Of a DNA stretch of 64,000 nt, positions 42,764 through 52,314 are shown one piece after another (the first letter of the stretch is position 1; every line of letters begins with the position of its first letter). The notes under the pieces were generated by a model, which saw only the letters and a list, made by a program, of their open reading frames with translations, was not told the DNA's origin and searched no databases. The stretch covers positions 1 to 64,000 of the forward strand of contig CALNXN010000012.1 in assembly GCA_942490645.1 (NCBI GenBank), given 5' to 3'. This stretch comes from CALNXN01 sp942490645 (GTDB taxonomy: Bacteria; Pseudomonadota; Alphaproteobacteria; Rhodobacterales; Rhodobacteraceae). The position numbers were made by a program, and so were the translations under genes.

Positions 42764-43764
42764 CCCAGCACTTCGGCGACGGTGCGGTTGACGCGCGCGC
42801 CGGATCCGGCCTCGTCCAGTGGGTCGCGGCGCAAGCGGTGCGACAGCGCCGAGGGCGCGATTGTGCGCAAATGTTCCCGTGTTAGGATCTTTTTGCCTTG
42901 CCAGGCCGCCAGTGCACGGGCGGTGCGCAACAGCGTCAATTCACCGCGCAACCCGTCCGATCCGAGGGCGATGCAGAGGGTCGCGCAATCGTCCAGAATG
43001 GTATCCGGCGTGGTGATTTTCGGCAAGGCGCGCCGGGCTTTGAGGATCTTGGCGCGGACCTTGGCGTCTTCGGCGGTGTAATGCGCCATGAAGGCGTCGA
43101 AATCGGCCTCAAACGCGTCGCGCCGCTTGATGACTTCGACCCGTTCGGCCACGTCCTGCGGCGAGCGCACCTCGACCGAGAGGCCGAACCGGTCCAGGAG
43201 CTGCGGGCGCAATTCACCCTCTTCGGGGTTGCCGGACCCGACCAGCACGAAGCGCGCGGCGTGACGGATCGACAGGCCCTCGCGTTCGACCACGTTTTCA
43301 CCGGACTGCGCCACGTCAAGCAGCAGATCAACGATGTGATCCTCTAGCAGATTGACCTCGTCGATATAGAGGTATCCGCGGTTGGCACGTGCCAGAAGCC
43401 CCGGTTCAAACGCTTTTTCGCCGCGTGTGAGCGCCCGCTCGATGTCGAGCGCACCGACGACGCGGTCCTCGGACGCGCCAAGCGGCAGGTCGATCACTGG
43501 CGTCGGGCGTGTCACGATCTTTTTCGAGCCTAACTCGGCCCAATCGGGGCAGTTTTCGAGCGTTTCCGCATTCACCGGACAGCTTTCCACAGCCTTGATC
43601 GGGGGGAGCAGAGCCGCCAGCGCGCGCACGGCGGTCGACTTGCCCGTGCCACGATCGCCAAAGACCAGCACGCCGCCAATGCCGGGATCAATTGCAGTCA
43701 GGATCATGGCTTGTTTCATCTGCTCTTGGCCGACGATGGCCGAAAAAGGGAAGGGGGTCTTCAT
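42760..43764 (-). CDS. bchI: magnesium chelatase ATPase subunit I
   Basis: A 334-residue AAA+ ATPase with Walker A GDRGTGKST, the insert QLSTALIGG-type opposite-frame artefacts ignored, Walker B LYIDEVNLLEDH and sensor region VGSGNPEEGELRPQLLDRFG. It forms hexamers that drive Mg insertion by BchH. ATG 43764 (MKTPFPFSAIVGQEQ) overlaps the crtA stop by 4 bp; the frame extends to 43806 but that part belongs to crtA. The 3' end overlaps the bchD GTG. Confidence 0.95.
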   Translation of the reverse strand: MKTPFPFSAIVGQEQMKQAMILTAIDPGIGGVLVFGDRGTGKSTAVRALAALLPPIKAVESCPVNAETLENCPDWAELGSKKIVTRPTPVIDLPLGASEDRVVGALDIERALTRGEKAFEPGLLARANRGYLYIDEVNLLEDHIVDLLLDVAQSGENVVEREGLSIRHAARFVLVGSGNPEEGELRPQLLDRFGLSVEVRSPQDVAERVEVIKRRDAFEADFDAFMAHYTAEDAKVRAKILKARRALPKITTPDTILDDCATLCIALGSDGLRGELTLLRTARALAAWQGKKILTREHLRTIAPSALSHRLRRDPLDEAGSGARVNRTVAEVLG

Positions 43765-44477
43765 AGATGTCTTTCCAGTGGGGTAAGCGGGCTTGAACCG
43801 CCCCATGAACCAGCGTCGCCAAGGATGGCAAAGCGGGCGTAGAGTTCTTCGGCAAACCAGTTGCCATCGCGTACGGATTTAATTGCGTCCGCATGGGGAC
43901 CACTTTTGCGGGCGAATTCGGCCATTTTAGCAGCGTCCGGCCAGATCGAAAACGTGACTTGATGCAGCAGCGGCACCTCGCCGATCCCGATCTTGAAGGC
44001 GACGTTGGGGTCGTCTCCGATCACGCGGCTGATGTTGGGCACTTGCCCCCAGAATTTCAGCGCAACCGACGGTTTTACGGTGGCGCGGGTGAGGGCGGCG
44101 AGCGGGCCTTTTGCCTCTGCCCTTGTGGCAGAAAATGGCGTTTTCCCGGCCCAGACGCCCCGTGCGGATGTGGTTTCCAGAAAGATGGTCCAATCTTCGG
44201 TGGCATGCGCGCGGTAGCGTTGGAAAATACGCGCTGTCGCGGTTTGTTTGCGGGCGGTTTCCTCGTCTGGCCAGCTGCACAGGATGGCATAGACCTTGGG
44301 GATCAGCACCGGCGTGAACCCTTCGCCCTTGCCCGAGCCGCAAAGCTTCCAGAATCCGATACCGGGAACACGGGGCAACGACAGGCGCGCGGCCCCCATC
44401 ATCCACATCGCCCACGCCCGACTGGCCGCAGAAGGCATGCGGAAAAAGCTGATGGAAACGACGGGTGTATCGGTCAT
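43761..44477 (-). CDS. crtA: spheroidene monooxygenase
   Basis: A 238-residue haem-containing CrtA with conserved SISFFRMPSAASRAWAM at the N-terminus and GNWFAEELYARF near the C-terminus. It oxidises spheroidene to spheroidenone with O2, the typical red-purple pigment of aerobic cells. It heads the minus-strand operon crtA-bchI-bchD-bchO, and its promoter is shared with the divergent crtI. The length fits the family. Confidence 0.93.
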   Translation of the reverse strand: MTDTPVVSISFFRMPSAASRAWAMWMMGAARLSLPRVPGIGFWKLCGSGKGEGFTPVLIPKVYAILCSWPDEETARKQTATARIFQRYRAHATEDWTIFLETTSARGVWAGKTPFSATRAEAKGPLAALTRATVKPSVALKFWGQVPNISRVIGDDPNVAFKIGIGEVPLLHQVTFSIWPDAAKMAEFARKSGPHADAIKSVRDGNWFAEELYARFAILGDAGSWGGSSPLTPLERHL

Positions 44478-44498
44478 TGCGCGCGCAGTTGCTCAAAG

Positions 44499-44563
44499 TG
44501 TCAATTTAGTCTGACAGGGTTTGTCCGGAAATGGAAGAACAACATTGTAAAGTAAACTAGACA
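44499..44563. promoter_or_regulatory. PpsR/CrtJ operator pair in the crtA-crtI divergent promoter
   Basis: Two exact TGT-N12-ACA motifs occur in the 102-bp divergent gap: TGTcaatttagtctgACA (44499-44516), proximal to crtA, and TGTaaagtaaactagACA (44546-44563), 17 bp before the crtI ATG. The 29-bp spacing is wider than in the other pairs, suggesting one site per promoter with possible cooperative binding. Confidence 0.7.
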
Positions 44564-44579
44564 CATTTAACGTACCCGT

Positions 44580-46127
44580 ATGATGACACGTGTGCAAAAT
44601 ATCGAATCTGCTCATGGGGTTGCGGAAGATGGCAATCGGGCGATTGTCATTGGCGCAGGTCTGGGTGGTCTGGCCGCTGCGATGCGCCTTGGTGCCAAGG
44701 GGTACCGGGTGACAGTGGTCGATAAACTCGACGTGCCGGGCGGGCGCGGATCGGCGATCTGGCAAGACGGGCACCGGTTTGATCTGGGTCCTACGATCGT
44801 CACTGTGCCGCAGCTTTATAAAGAGCTTTGGGCGGCCTGCGGGCGCGATTTTGACGCCGATGTGACGCTGAAACCCCTGGACCCGTTTTATGAAATTCGC
44901 TGGCCCGATGGCACCAAGTTCGTGGCCCAGCAAGACACCGACAAGTTGCGCGCCGAAGTGGCCAAGCTGTCGCCGGGGGATGTGGCGGGGTTCGACAAGT
45001 TCCTGCGCGACAGTGCCAAACGCTATTGGTTCGGGTTCGAGGATCTGGGCCGCCGGTCGATGCACAAGCTGTGGGATCTGGTTCAGGTCTTGCCGACCTT
45101 TGCGATGCTGCGTGCGGACCGGTCGGTTTACGCCCATGCGGCACGGCGGGTGAAGGACGAAAAGCTGCGCATGGCGCTGAGTTTCCATCCGCTGTTTATC
45201 GGTGGTGATCCGCTGCATGTGACGTCGATGTATATTCTGGTCGCCTATCTGGAGAAGGAATTCGGCGTTCACTATGCGATGGGTGGTCTTGCCGGTATGG
45301 CGCAGGCGATGGCGCGGGTGATCGAAGATCAGGGCGGCACGCTGTTGATGGACACCGAAGTCGACGAGATCATTGTGCGGGACGGTGCCGCGCGAGGTGT
45401 GAAACTGGCGAGTGGGTTGGAGTTGGGCGCGCAGGTCGTGGTGTCGAACGCGGACGCGGGCCACACTTATGATCGGCTGTTGCGCAATCACAAAAAACGC
45501 CGCTGGACGCCTGCGAAACTGAAGCGCACGCGGTACTCAATGAGCCTGTTTGTGTGGTACTTTGGCACCAAAGGCACGCGCGGTATGTGGGGCGATGTGG
45601 GCCATCACACGATCCTGAACGGGCCACGTTACAAGGGGCTGCTCAAGGACATATTCATCAAGGGCAAGCTCTGTGACGACATGAGCCTTTATGTGCATCG
45701 CCCGTCTGTCACGGACCCCAGCGTGGCCCCGGAAGGGGATGACACGTTCTATGTCCTCAGCCCGGTGCCGCATCTGGGCCATGACAACGGTGTCGACTGG
45801 GCCGAGGAAGAGCCCAAGTACAAAGCCAAAATGCTCAAGGTGCTGGAGGATCAGTTGCTGCCTGGTCTGGCGGATAAGATCAGCACCGAGGTTGTGTTCA
45901 CGCCAGAAACGTTCCGCGATCGGTATCTGTCGCCCTTTGGCGCCGGGTTTTCGATCGAGCCGCGCATTCTGCAAAGCGCATGGTTCCGGCCGCATAACGT
46001 CAGCGAAGAGGCCAAGGGCCTGTATCTGGTGGGGGCAGGCACACACCCCGGTGCCGGAGTGCCGGGTGTGATTTCGACGGCGGAAGTCTTGGCGCAACTG
46101 GTGCCGGACGCAGAGCCCGTGCGATGA
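44580..46127 (+). CDS. crtI: phytoene desaturase
   Basis: A 515-residue FAD-dependent desaturase: AIVIGAGLGGLAAAMRLGAK at about residues 21-40, VDKLDVPGGRGS and the C-terminal GAGTHPGAGVPGVISTAEVL. It introduces the double bonds that turn phytoene into neurosporene (three steps) in the spheroidene pathway. Two Met codons open the gene. It is followed 22 bp later by crtB. Confidence 0.95.
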   Translation: MMTRVQNIESAHGVAEDGNRAIVIGAGLGGLAAAMRLGAKGYRVTVVDKLDVPGGRGSAIWQDGHRFDLGPTIVTVPQLYKELWAACGRDFDADVTLKPLDPFYEIRWPDGTKFVAQQDTDKLRAEVAKLSPGDVAGFDKFLRDSAKRYWFGFEDLGRRSMHKLWDLVQVLPTFAMLRADRSVYAHAARRVKDEKLRMALSFHPLFIGGDPLHVTSMYILVAYLEKEFGVHYAMGGLAGMAQAMARVIEDQGGTLLMDTEVDEIIVRDGAARGVKLASGLELGAQVVVSNADAGHTYDRLLRNHKKRRWTPAKLKRTRYSMSLFVWYFGTKGTRGMWGDVGHHTILNGPRYKGLLKDIFIKGKLCDDMSLYVHRPSVTDPSVAPEGDDTFYVLSPVPHLGHDNGVDWAEEEPKYKAKMLKVLEDQLLPGLADKISTEVVFTPETFRDRYLSPFGAGFSIEPRILQSAWFRPHNVSEEAKGLYLVGAGTHPGAGVPGVISTAEVLAQLVPDAEPVR

Positions 46128-46149
46128 ACTTTATTGGAAGGCAAGCCCA

Positions 46150-47187
46150 ATGATCCGACCCGATGATCTGGCCCATTGTCACGACGCGATCCGGCATGGG
46201 TCGCTGTCGTTTCATGCGGCCTCGAAATTGCTGCCGGCACGGGTGCGAGACCCGGCGCTGGCGCTTTATGCGTTTTGCCGGTTGGCGGATGATGAGGTGG
46301 ATTTGAAGGCCGATAAGGTCGGGTCGGTCCTGCGGTTGCGAGACCGCTTGGATGCGGTCTATGCGGGCCGCCCGAAAGACGCGCCCACGGACCGTGCCTT
46401 TGCCGCGATCGTGGAAGATTTCGAGATGCCGCGCGCCTTGCCCGATGCTCTGCTGGAGGGGTTGGCATGGGATGCCGAGGCGCGCAGGTATCAGACCCTA
46501 AGTGGCGTCATAGACTATTCCGCGCGCGTGGCTTCTGCCGTGGGGGCGATGATGTGTGTGTTGATGCGGGTGCGGGATGCGGATGCGCTGGCGCGCGCCT
46601 GTGATCTGGGCGTGGCGATGCAGTTGACAAACATTGCGCGCGACGTCGGCGAAGACGCCGAAGAGCAACGGATTTACTTGCCGCTTGACTGGTTGGAGGA
46701 GGCGGGTTTGACAGCCGAGACATTCCTTGCTGATCCGCGTCCGACCAAGGCGGTGCGTGCCATGGTCAAGCGTTTGGTGATGGAGGCCAACCGGCTCTAT
46801 ATCCGCTCCGAAGCGGGGGTCGGTGCGCTGCCGCTGGCGTGCCGTCCGGGCATCTATGGGGCGCGATATATTTATGCGGGCATTGGCAGTCGCTTGCAGG
46901 CAATGGGTTACGATTCGTTGAGTGCGCGTGCCCGCACCAACAAGATGCAAAAGATCGGATGGCTGGGCCAGTCGCTGTTGCTGAGCGGGGTCAGCCTTGT
47001 GGTGCCCAAGTCGCCGGTGCTTTATGCGCGCCCGCTGGATGAAGTCGCGTTTTTGGTGGATGCCACGGCACGCGGCGCACGGGTCGGCACGCGCAGTGAC
47101 GCGTTGATCTCGGTATTGACGACTTTGGAACAAAATCGACAGGATCAGAGAGCGCGCTTGACCCAGGGACGGGCTGGCCTTACCTGA
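46150..47187 (+). CDS. crtB: phytoene synthase
   Basis: A 345-residue squalene/phytoene-synthase-fold enzyme. The two Asp-rich motifs are RLADDEVD (about residues 45-52) and NIARDVGEDAEEQRIYLP. It joins two geranylgeranyl diphosphates to phytoene. A GGAAG ribosome-binding site precedes the ATG. crtI-crtB-tspO is the conserved order of this subcluster. Confidence 0.95.
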   Translation: MIRPDDLAHCHDAIRHGSLSFHAASKLLPARVRDPALALYAFCRLADDEVDLKADKVGSVLRLRDRLDAVYAGRPKDAPTDRAFAAIVEDFEMPRALPDALLEGLAWDAEARRYQTLSGVIDYSARVASAVGAMMCVLMRVRDADALARACDLGVAMQLTNIARDVGEDAEEQRIYLPLDWLEEAGLTAETFLADPRPTKAVRAMVKRLVMEANRLYIRSEAGVGALPLACRPGIYGARYIYAGIGSRLQAMGYDSLSARARTNKMQKIGWLGQSLLLSGVSLVVPKSPVLYARPLDEVAFLVDATARGARVGTRSDALISVLTTLEQNRQDQRARLTQGRAGLT

Positions 47188-47192
47188 GCCTG

Positions 47193-47675
47193 ATGTTCTG
47201 GCTGTTATTCTGTATTTTTCTGGTCGCCTGTGTGGGCGCGGGCATGACCGGTGGTTTGTTTCCGCCGGGTCCGTGGTATCGCAGCCTTGAAAAGCCGTGG
47301 TTCACGCCGCCCGATTGGGTGTTTCCCGTAACATGGACGGTGCTTTATATCAGCATGGCGGTGGCAGGTGCGCGGATTGCGATGGCCGACAACAATAGTG
47401 TCGCGATGGCGTTTTGGGCGTTGCAGATCGCGTTCAATGGACTGTGGACCCCGGTGTTTTTCGGGCTGAGGAATATCCGCATGGGCATGGCCGTGGTGGG
47501 GTTCTTGTGGCTGGCGGTTCTGGGGTGCATCGTGTCGATGTGGCAGGTCGATATGATCGCGTCGTTGCTGTTCGTGCCTTACCTGGTTTGGGTCACGATA
47601 GCGTCCGCGTTGAATGCAGCCGTTTGGCGGATGAACCCAGACGTGGCGCGCAACCCGCCAGAAATCGCCACCTGA
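47193..47675 (+). CDS. tspO: TspO/MBR family tryptophan-rich sensory protein
   Basis: A 160-residue protein of five transmembrane helices rich in Trp, with WYRSLEKPWFTPPDWVFPV and WTVLYISMAVAG typical of TspO/peripheral benzodiazepine receptor homologues. It binds porphyrins in the outer membrane and dampens photosynthesis gene expression in Rhodobacter. It starts 5 bp after crtB, the usual position. Confidence 0.92.
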   Translation: MFWLLFCIFLVACVGAGMTGGLFPPGPWYRSLEKPWFTPPDWVFPVTWTVLYISMAVAGARIAMADNNSVAMAFWALQIAFNGLWTPVFFGLRNIRMGMAVVGFLWLAVLGCIVSMWQVDMIASLLFVPYLVWVTIASALNAAVWRMNPDVARNPPEIAT

Positions 47676-47715
47676 GTTTTTGATAAGGGCGCGCTGCCGC
47701 GCGGCATGATGTTTG

Positions 47716-47750
47716 GCAGCCCTTGCGGGCTGCAGACCTCCGGCGGAGGT
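47716..47750. terminator. double hairpin between the convergent tspO and crtC
   Basis: GCAGCCC-ttgc-GGGCTGC (47716-47733) is followed by ACCTCC-ggc-GGAGGT (47736-47750). The pair lies between the tspO stop (47675) and the crtC stop (47769), a natural place for a bidirectional terminator. There is no T-run, so it may act as an mRNA stabiliser or belong to the GC-rich repeat family seen elsewhere here. Confidence 0.55.
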
Positions 47751-47768
47751 AGTTCCGACCATTTGGAG

Positions 47769-48788
47769 TCAAGGAAAGCGCCAGCCTTTGCGCCGTGGGA
47801 CACGGACGGCCAGCATCGGTTTGAGCAGCGGGGAACGGAAGCGTCTGAGATCAAGGGCTTCATGGACGCCGATGGTGCGTTCGCCGTCCAACTGGGTTTC
47901 CACGGCCGAGCGCGAGTAGAAGGGCGCATCGAGCATGTTTTGCACTTGGCGCGGTTGGAAGCCGGGGTCGCTGCGGGTTTCGCGGCGCACGGCCCAGAGG
48001 CTGCGTTTCATGCGCGCTTTCTGCGGCAGCGGAATGGTTGATGCAGTACCGTCGGCGTCAAAGTGGAATGCGGCAGACAGTTGGGAGCCGTCGAGCCGTG
48101 TGGCGTCGTAAAAGCAGGTGGCGCCGCCGCGATGCGGATATCGGCCCCATGTCCAATAGCTGAAATCTTCTTCCAGCGCGCGGGTGCCGAAGTTGGCATC
48201 GAAGTAGCCTTCGCCCTGCCATTGCCAGCCGGGGCGGTCGATGTCGACGTCGATGTGTGATTTCGGGCCGAAGGGGCGCCAGATATGCGCGCCGTCATCG
48301 GTCAGGGCCAATTCAACGTTCGTGATGGCGGACGGGGTGACCCGGATCTGGCCGCGGATGCGGTTGATGAGCGGAGGGCTCGAGACTTCATTGATGTCGA
48401 TGATCAGCGTGTCGTTGTCCCAGCGCATCATCGAGGGGCCGACTTGCAGGCGGGACGGTGTCTGGCGCAGGGCGGATTGGCCGCGGTCGGTCATGGTAAA
48501 GCGCCCGCCGGGGCCATAGGTGGCCACGTTGATGCAGACGTTGTCTTGCGGATTGCGGCGTCCGGACCAGCGATACCATGGCGAAAAAACAGAGCCTATG
48601 AAGCCGATTACGGAGACCGCGCGGGTGCCGCAGTGGCTTAGGCCGTCGACATACCACCACGCGTAGCCATTTGGGCCGACGTCAATGCCGAAGTTCGGGC
48701 GTTCAAGATCGCCTCGGCCGCGTGCCGTGCGGAGAGGGTCGCCATCGGGACGCCCGCGCCGGGGTGTGTGCCGCCCCCCGCCAGCCAC
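47769..48788 (-). CDS. crtC: hydroxyneurosporene synthase (carotenoid 1,2-hydratase)
   Basis: A CrtC-type hydratase adding water to neurosporene. The conserved body runs from NGYAWWYVDGLSHCGTRAVS through FIGSVFSPWYRWSGRR to the C-terminus. The start is unresolved: the conserved region begins near 48704 inside the 3' end of crtD, but no ATG, GTG or TTG lies in frame there; an ATT is at 48686 and the nearest standard codon is GTG 48788, used here provisionally. The real N-terminus is probably 20-30 residues shorter than annotated. Confidence 0.85.
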   Translation of the reverse strand: MAGGGRHTPRRGRPDGDPLRTARGRGDLERPNFGIDVGPNGYAWWYVDGLSHCGTRAVSVIGFIGSVFSPWYRWSGRRNPQDNVCINVATYGPGGRFTMTDRGQSALRQTPSRLQVGPSMMRWDNDTLIIDINEVSSPPLINRIRGQIRVTPSAITNVELALTDDGAHIWRPFGPKSHIDVDIDRPGWQWQGEGYFDANFGTRALEEDFSYWTWGRYPHRGGATCFYDATRLDGSQLSAAFHFDADGTASTIPLPQKARMKRSLWAVRRETRSDPGFQPRQVQNMLDAPFYSRSAVETQLDGERTIGVHEALDLRRFRSPLLKPMLAVRVPRRKGWRFP

Positions 48789-50219
48789 AGACCCGGTATC
48801 CCCGAGGCTGCAGTCGGGCGTTTCAGCGACGCCGTCATGCCGTGCGGGCTTTGCCCGTAGAGTGCGCCCTGACTGGCCGGGAACATCGCCGCGAATGTCT
48901 GCGGAGCGGTGATGCTGTGGGCTGTCGGGGTCGGGCTGAACCGGATCCCGAAGCGCGCCATCTGTTGGATGATCTGAAGATGCCATGTGTCAATGTCCAT
49001 TGGGGGGGTAAGGGTGTCGGTCGCGGGGGCGTTCGAGATAATCTCGAACCGCTCCAGTTGGGGGTGCATGCCCATTGCCGCGATCCATTGCGCAGAGGTA
49101 GAGCGAAGGCGTGGCAGGGATGCGCCCCTCGGCGAGGTCGCGGAATTCGGCCAGTGGGTCGGCGTCGAAAAAGACGTTGTGATGCGCCAGATCCGGCCCG
49201 GACGGGGTCGCGGCAAAGCTGTGCACGCGTGCGGAAAACGAACGGGGCAGGGTGGCCGTTTGGCGCGCCACACCCGCGACATCGGGCCCAAGCGCGCCAG
49301 TGGCAAGCGCGCGAGGATCACCGGCGTAAACGATGGCTTCGGCGTGCAGGGCTGTGCCGTCTTCAAGATGCACGGCGGTGGCGCGGCCGTTTTCGGTTTC
49401 GATCCGGGCGACGTGGGCATTGTGGCGCAGCGTGGCACCTTTTGTGCGGGCAAGCGCTGCAATCGCATCGGCGAGTTTATGCATGCCGCCCTGAACCACC
49501 CAGACGCCTGCCGCTTCGGCTTGCCAGATCAGAGACAGGATGGCCGGGCTGAGGTGGGGCGCGCCGCCAACATAGGTGGCGTAGCGGCCGAAAAGCTGCA
49601 CCAGACGCGGGTCGCTGAACTGTCGGTTTAGCGTGGCGTAGAGCGTTGAAAGCGGCGCCATTGCGCGGATCAGAGAGGGGCGCGCCAGCACATAAGGCAC
49701 CAGTTCGGCCAGTTTCGGTTTGGGTGCCTGCATCATGGGCGCGTCGAATGCGTTGAACAGCATCTTTGTGCGATCGTGAAAGCGGCGGAATTCATCGGCG
49801 ACTTTGGGGCTGGAAAAATCGGCAATGGCACGGGCGCTTTTGTCGGTGTCGGCGAAAAGATCAAGTTGACTGCCATCGGGCCAGAAGTGTCGTGCCAGCA
49901 AATCCTGTGGAATCAGCGTGACATGATCATCCAGGCGCGCGCCTGCGCAGTCGAACAGCGCGTCAAAGACGTGGCGCATCGTCAGAACGGTGGGGCCTGC
50001 GTCGATCGGGCCTGCGGGGCTGTCGATGGTGCGGATCTTGCCGCCGTTGTGAGCGTGCCGGTCAAGTACCGTCACCTGCATACCGCCAGATTGCAGCCGA
50101 ACCGCTGTGGCAAGGCCAGCGATGCCAGCGCCAATGACGATGGCGCGGGGGCGATCCGGGGAATGGGCAGCGCGCAAGCGACTCTCCGTTGAGTTGTGGT
50201 GTTGTGATTGTTGACTCAT
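48638..50219 (-). CDS. crtD: methoxyneurosporene dehydrogenase (frameshifted)
   Basis: A CrtI-like desaturase that acts at C-3,4. The N-terminal part from ATG 50219 has AIVIGAGIAGLATAVRLQSG and runs to SLYLCAMDRGNGHAPPTG. The frame then closes soon after into nonsense, while the homologous C-terminus (ERFEIISNAPATDTLTPP ... AGGGTHPGAGVPMATLSA) continues one base over. The shift point is about 49048-49062; dropping one base gives a 526-residue protein. As sequenced, the enzyme would lose its last about 140 residues. An upstream Met at 50261 is less likely, as it would enter the operators. Confidence 0.85.
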
Positions 50220-50229
50220 GACGGCAAAG

Positions 50230-50271
50230 TGTCCAGTATGATTTACACTTTGGTGTCGCATTTGGCTGACA
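50230..50271. promoter_or_regulatory. tandem PpsR/CrtJ operators between crtD and crtE
   Basis: TGTccagtatgatttACA (50230-50247) and TGTcgcatttggctgACA (50254-50271) are two exact TGT-N12-ACA motifs 6 bp apart, in the 75-bp gap between the divergent crtD and crtE starts. They probably control both directions. Confidence 0.72.
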
Positions 50272-50294
50272 CTTGCCAGGATAAGGACCGGGTC

Positions 50295-51179
50295 ATGGGG
50301 CTGAACACGCGGATCGAAGCGGCCATTGCGCAGGCTATAAAGGTGGGGCAGGGACGCGGGGCGGTGCCACTACGACTGGCCTCTGCGCTGGATTATGCCA
50401 CCTCTCCGGGCGGGGCCCGGATCAGGCCCACGATCTGTATGTCTGTGGCGATGGCTTGCGGCGATGATCGTCCGCTGGTGTCGGATGCAGCGGCGTCTGC
50501 GTTGGAGTTGATCCATTGCGCGAGCCTCGTGCATGATGATCTGCCATGTTTTGACGATGCGGATGTGCGGCGCGGCAAGGCATCGGTGCACAAAGCCTAT
50601 TCCGAACCTTTGGCTGTCTTGGCCGGCGACAGCCTGATTGTGCTGGCCTTTGAGATTTTGGCGCGGCAGTCCGCGCAAGCACCCGACCGGGTCGCGCAAT
50701 TGATCATGACACTGGCGCAGCGCACCGGCATGCCCGGCGGGATCTGTGCGGGTCAGGGTTGGGAAAGCGAAACGGAAGTTGATCTTTCGGCCTACCATCA
50801 GGCCAAAACGGGCGCTCTGTTCATCGCGGCCACCCAGATGGGCGCCGTGTCCGCAGGGCAGGAGCCAGAGCCGTGGTTTGAGCTGGGCGCACGGATTGGC
50901 GAGGCGTTTCAGGTCGCGGATGATTTGCGCGACGCGCTTTATGATGCGCAAACTTTGGGCAAGCCCGTGGGGCAGGATGATTTGCATGGACGTCCCAACG
51001 CGGTGACGCTCTTGGGTGTGCAGGGCGCGATTTCGCGTCTCAAGGATATTCTGGGCGGCGCGATTGCGTCGATCCCGTCGTGCCCCGGAGAGGCACAGCT
51101 GGCCGAAATGGTGCGCATGTATGCGGAGCGGTTGACGCCGGTCGCCCCGAACGTGAGCGCGTCCAAACAGAATGTCTGA
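50295..51179 (+). CDS. crtE: geranylgeranyl diphosphate synthase
   Basis: About 294 residues, with the first Asp-rich motif DDLPCFDD, its GGARIRP upstream block and the second motif QVADDLRDALYD of trans-prenyltransferases. It makes GGPP for both carotenoids and the bacteriochlorophyll tail. ATG 50295 is preferred; the frame extends to 50208 but through the PpsR operator pair. The end overlaps crtF by 8 bp. Confidence 0.93.
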   Translation: MGLNTRIEAAIAQAIKVGQGRGAVPLRLASALDYATSPGGARIRPTICMSVAMACGDDRPLVSDAAASALELIHCASLVHDDLPCFDDADVRRGKASVHKAYSEPLAVLAGDSLIVLAFEILARQSAQAPDRVAQLIMTLAQRTGMPGGICAGQGWESETEVDLSAYHQAKTGALFIAATQMGAVSAGQEPEPWFELGARIGEAFQVADDLRDALYDAQTLGKPVGQDDLHGRPNAVTLLGVQGAISRLKDILGGAIASIPSCPGEAQLAEMVRMYAERLTPVAPNVSASKQNV

Positions 51180-52299
51180 TCTGAGCGGCGACATGGCGGG
51201 TTTTCCCCGGATTGGCGAATGGGCCAACCGTCTGGTCGCACGTCCGGGCTTTCAAAGCTGGGCCAGCAAATTTCCACTGACACGGGGCCGGGCGCGCAAG
51301 GATGGCGCGGTGCTGTTTGATGTGGTGCAGGGGTTCGTACAAAGTCAGGTGCTGATGGCGCTGGTGGAGTTGGACGTGTTGCAACGCCTGCGGGGCGGTC
51401 CGAAATCCGCCGAAATCTTGGGGCGAGCGGTCGATATTTCCACAGACAGAATGCAGATCTTGTTGCAGGCCGGGGCCGCACTGAAGCTGCTCAAGCGGAA
51501 CAGGAACGGGACGTTTGGGTTGGCACGCAAGGGTGCCGCCCTTTTGGGCGTGCCGGGGTTGGAGGCGATGATCCGGCATCATCGCGCGTTCTACCGCGAT
51601 CTTGAAGACCCGGTCGCGTTGCTGCGCGCGCCTGAGCAGACCGAGTTGTCGGAGTTCTGGCCCTATGTGTTCGGCGCCCGTGGAGCGGTTGATCCGGCGG
51701 TGGCTGAAACCTATTCCGACCTGATGGCGCAAAGCCAGCGTTTGGTGGCCGAGGACACATTGCGCGCCGTGAGTTTAAAAGGTGTTGCGCGTTTGCTGGA
51801 TGTGGGCGGCGGCACGGGCGCGTTTCTCGAGGCCGTTGGGAATGCCTATCCCAAAGTTCAGATGGAGCTTTTTGATCTGCCACAGGTCGCGCCGGGGGCC
51901 GAGGCGCGGTTTGCGCGCGCGGGCATGGCGGACCGGGTGACCCTGCATTCAGGATCATTCCGCGAAGATGCCTTGCCGCAGGGCGCCGATTCGATCTCTT
52001 TGATCCGGGTGCTCTATGATCATTCCGATGAGACCGTGCGTGACTTGCTACGCGCAGTTCATGCTGCGCTGCCAAAAGGCGGCCGCCTGATCATTTCAGA
52101 ACCAATGGGTGGTGGGGCGCAGCCCGATGTGGCGGGCGACGTCTATTTCGCCTTTTACACGATGGCCATGAAAACCGGGCGTGCGCGCTCTGCCGAAGAG
52201 ATCGGCAGGTTGTGTGCCGAGGCCGGGTTTACCCACGTCCACAGCCCCAAGCCTGCACGTAGTTACGTCACGCGGGTGTTGACGGCTGTCAAGGAATAA
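51172..52299 (+). CDS. crtF: hydroxyneurosporene O-methyltransferase
   Basis: A 375-residue SAM-dependent methyltransferase. The N-terminal winged-helix dimerisation region (FVQSQVLMALVELDVLQRL) is followed by the glycine motif LLDVGGGTGAFLEAVGN and the SLIRVLYDHSDE segment of plant-type O-methyltransferases. It methylates the 1-hydroxyl of the carotenoid end group. It is co-translated with crtE and followed by the bchC promoter. Confidence 0.92.
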   Translation: MSDLSGDMAGFPRIGEWANRLVARPGFQSWASKFPLTRGRARKDGAVLFDVVQGFVQSQVLMALVELDVLQRLRGGPKSAEILGRAVDISTDRMQILLQAGAALKLLKRNRNGTFGLARKGAALLGVPGLEAMIRHHRAFYRDLEDPVALLRAPEQTELSEFWPYVFGARGAVDPAVAETYSDLMAQSQRLVAEDTLRAVSLKGVARLLDVGGGTGAFLEAVGNAYPKVQMELFDLPQVAPGAEARFARAGMADRVTLHSGSFREDALPQGADSISLIRVLYDHSDETVRDLLRAVHAALPKGGRLIISEPMGGGAQPDVAGDVYFAFYTMAMKTGRARSAEEIGRLCAEAGFTHVHSPKPARSYVTRVLTAVKE

Positions 52300-52314
52300 T
52301 CTGCCTTCGAGCAC

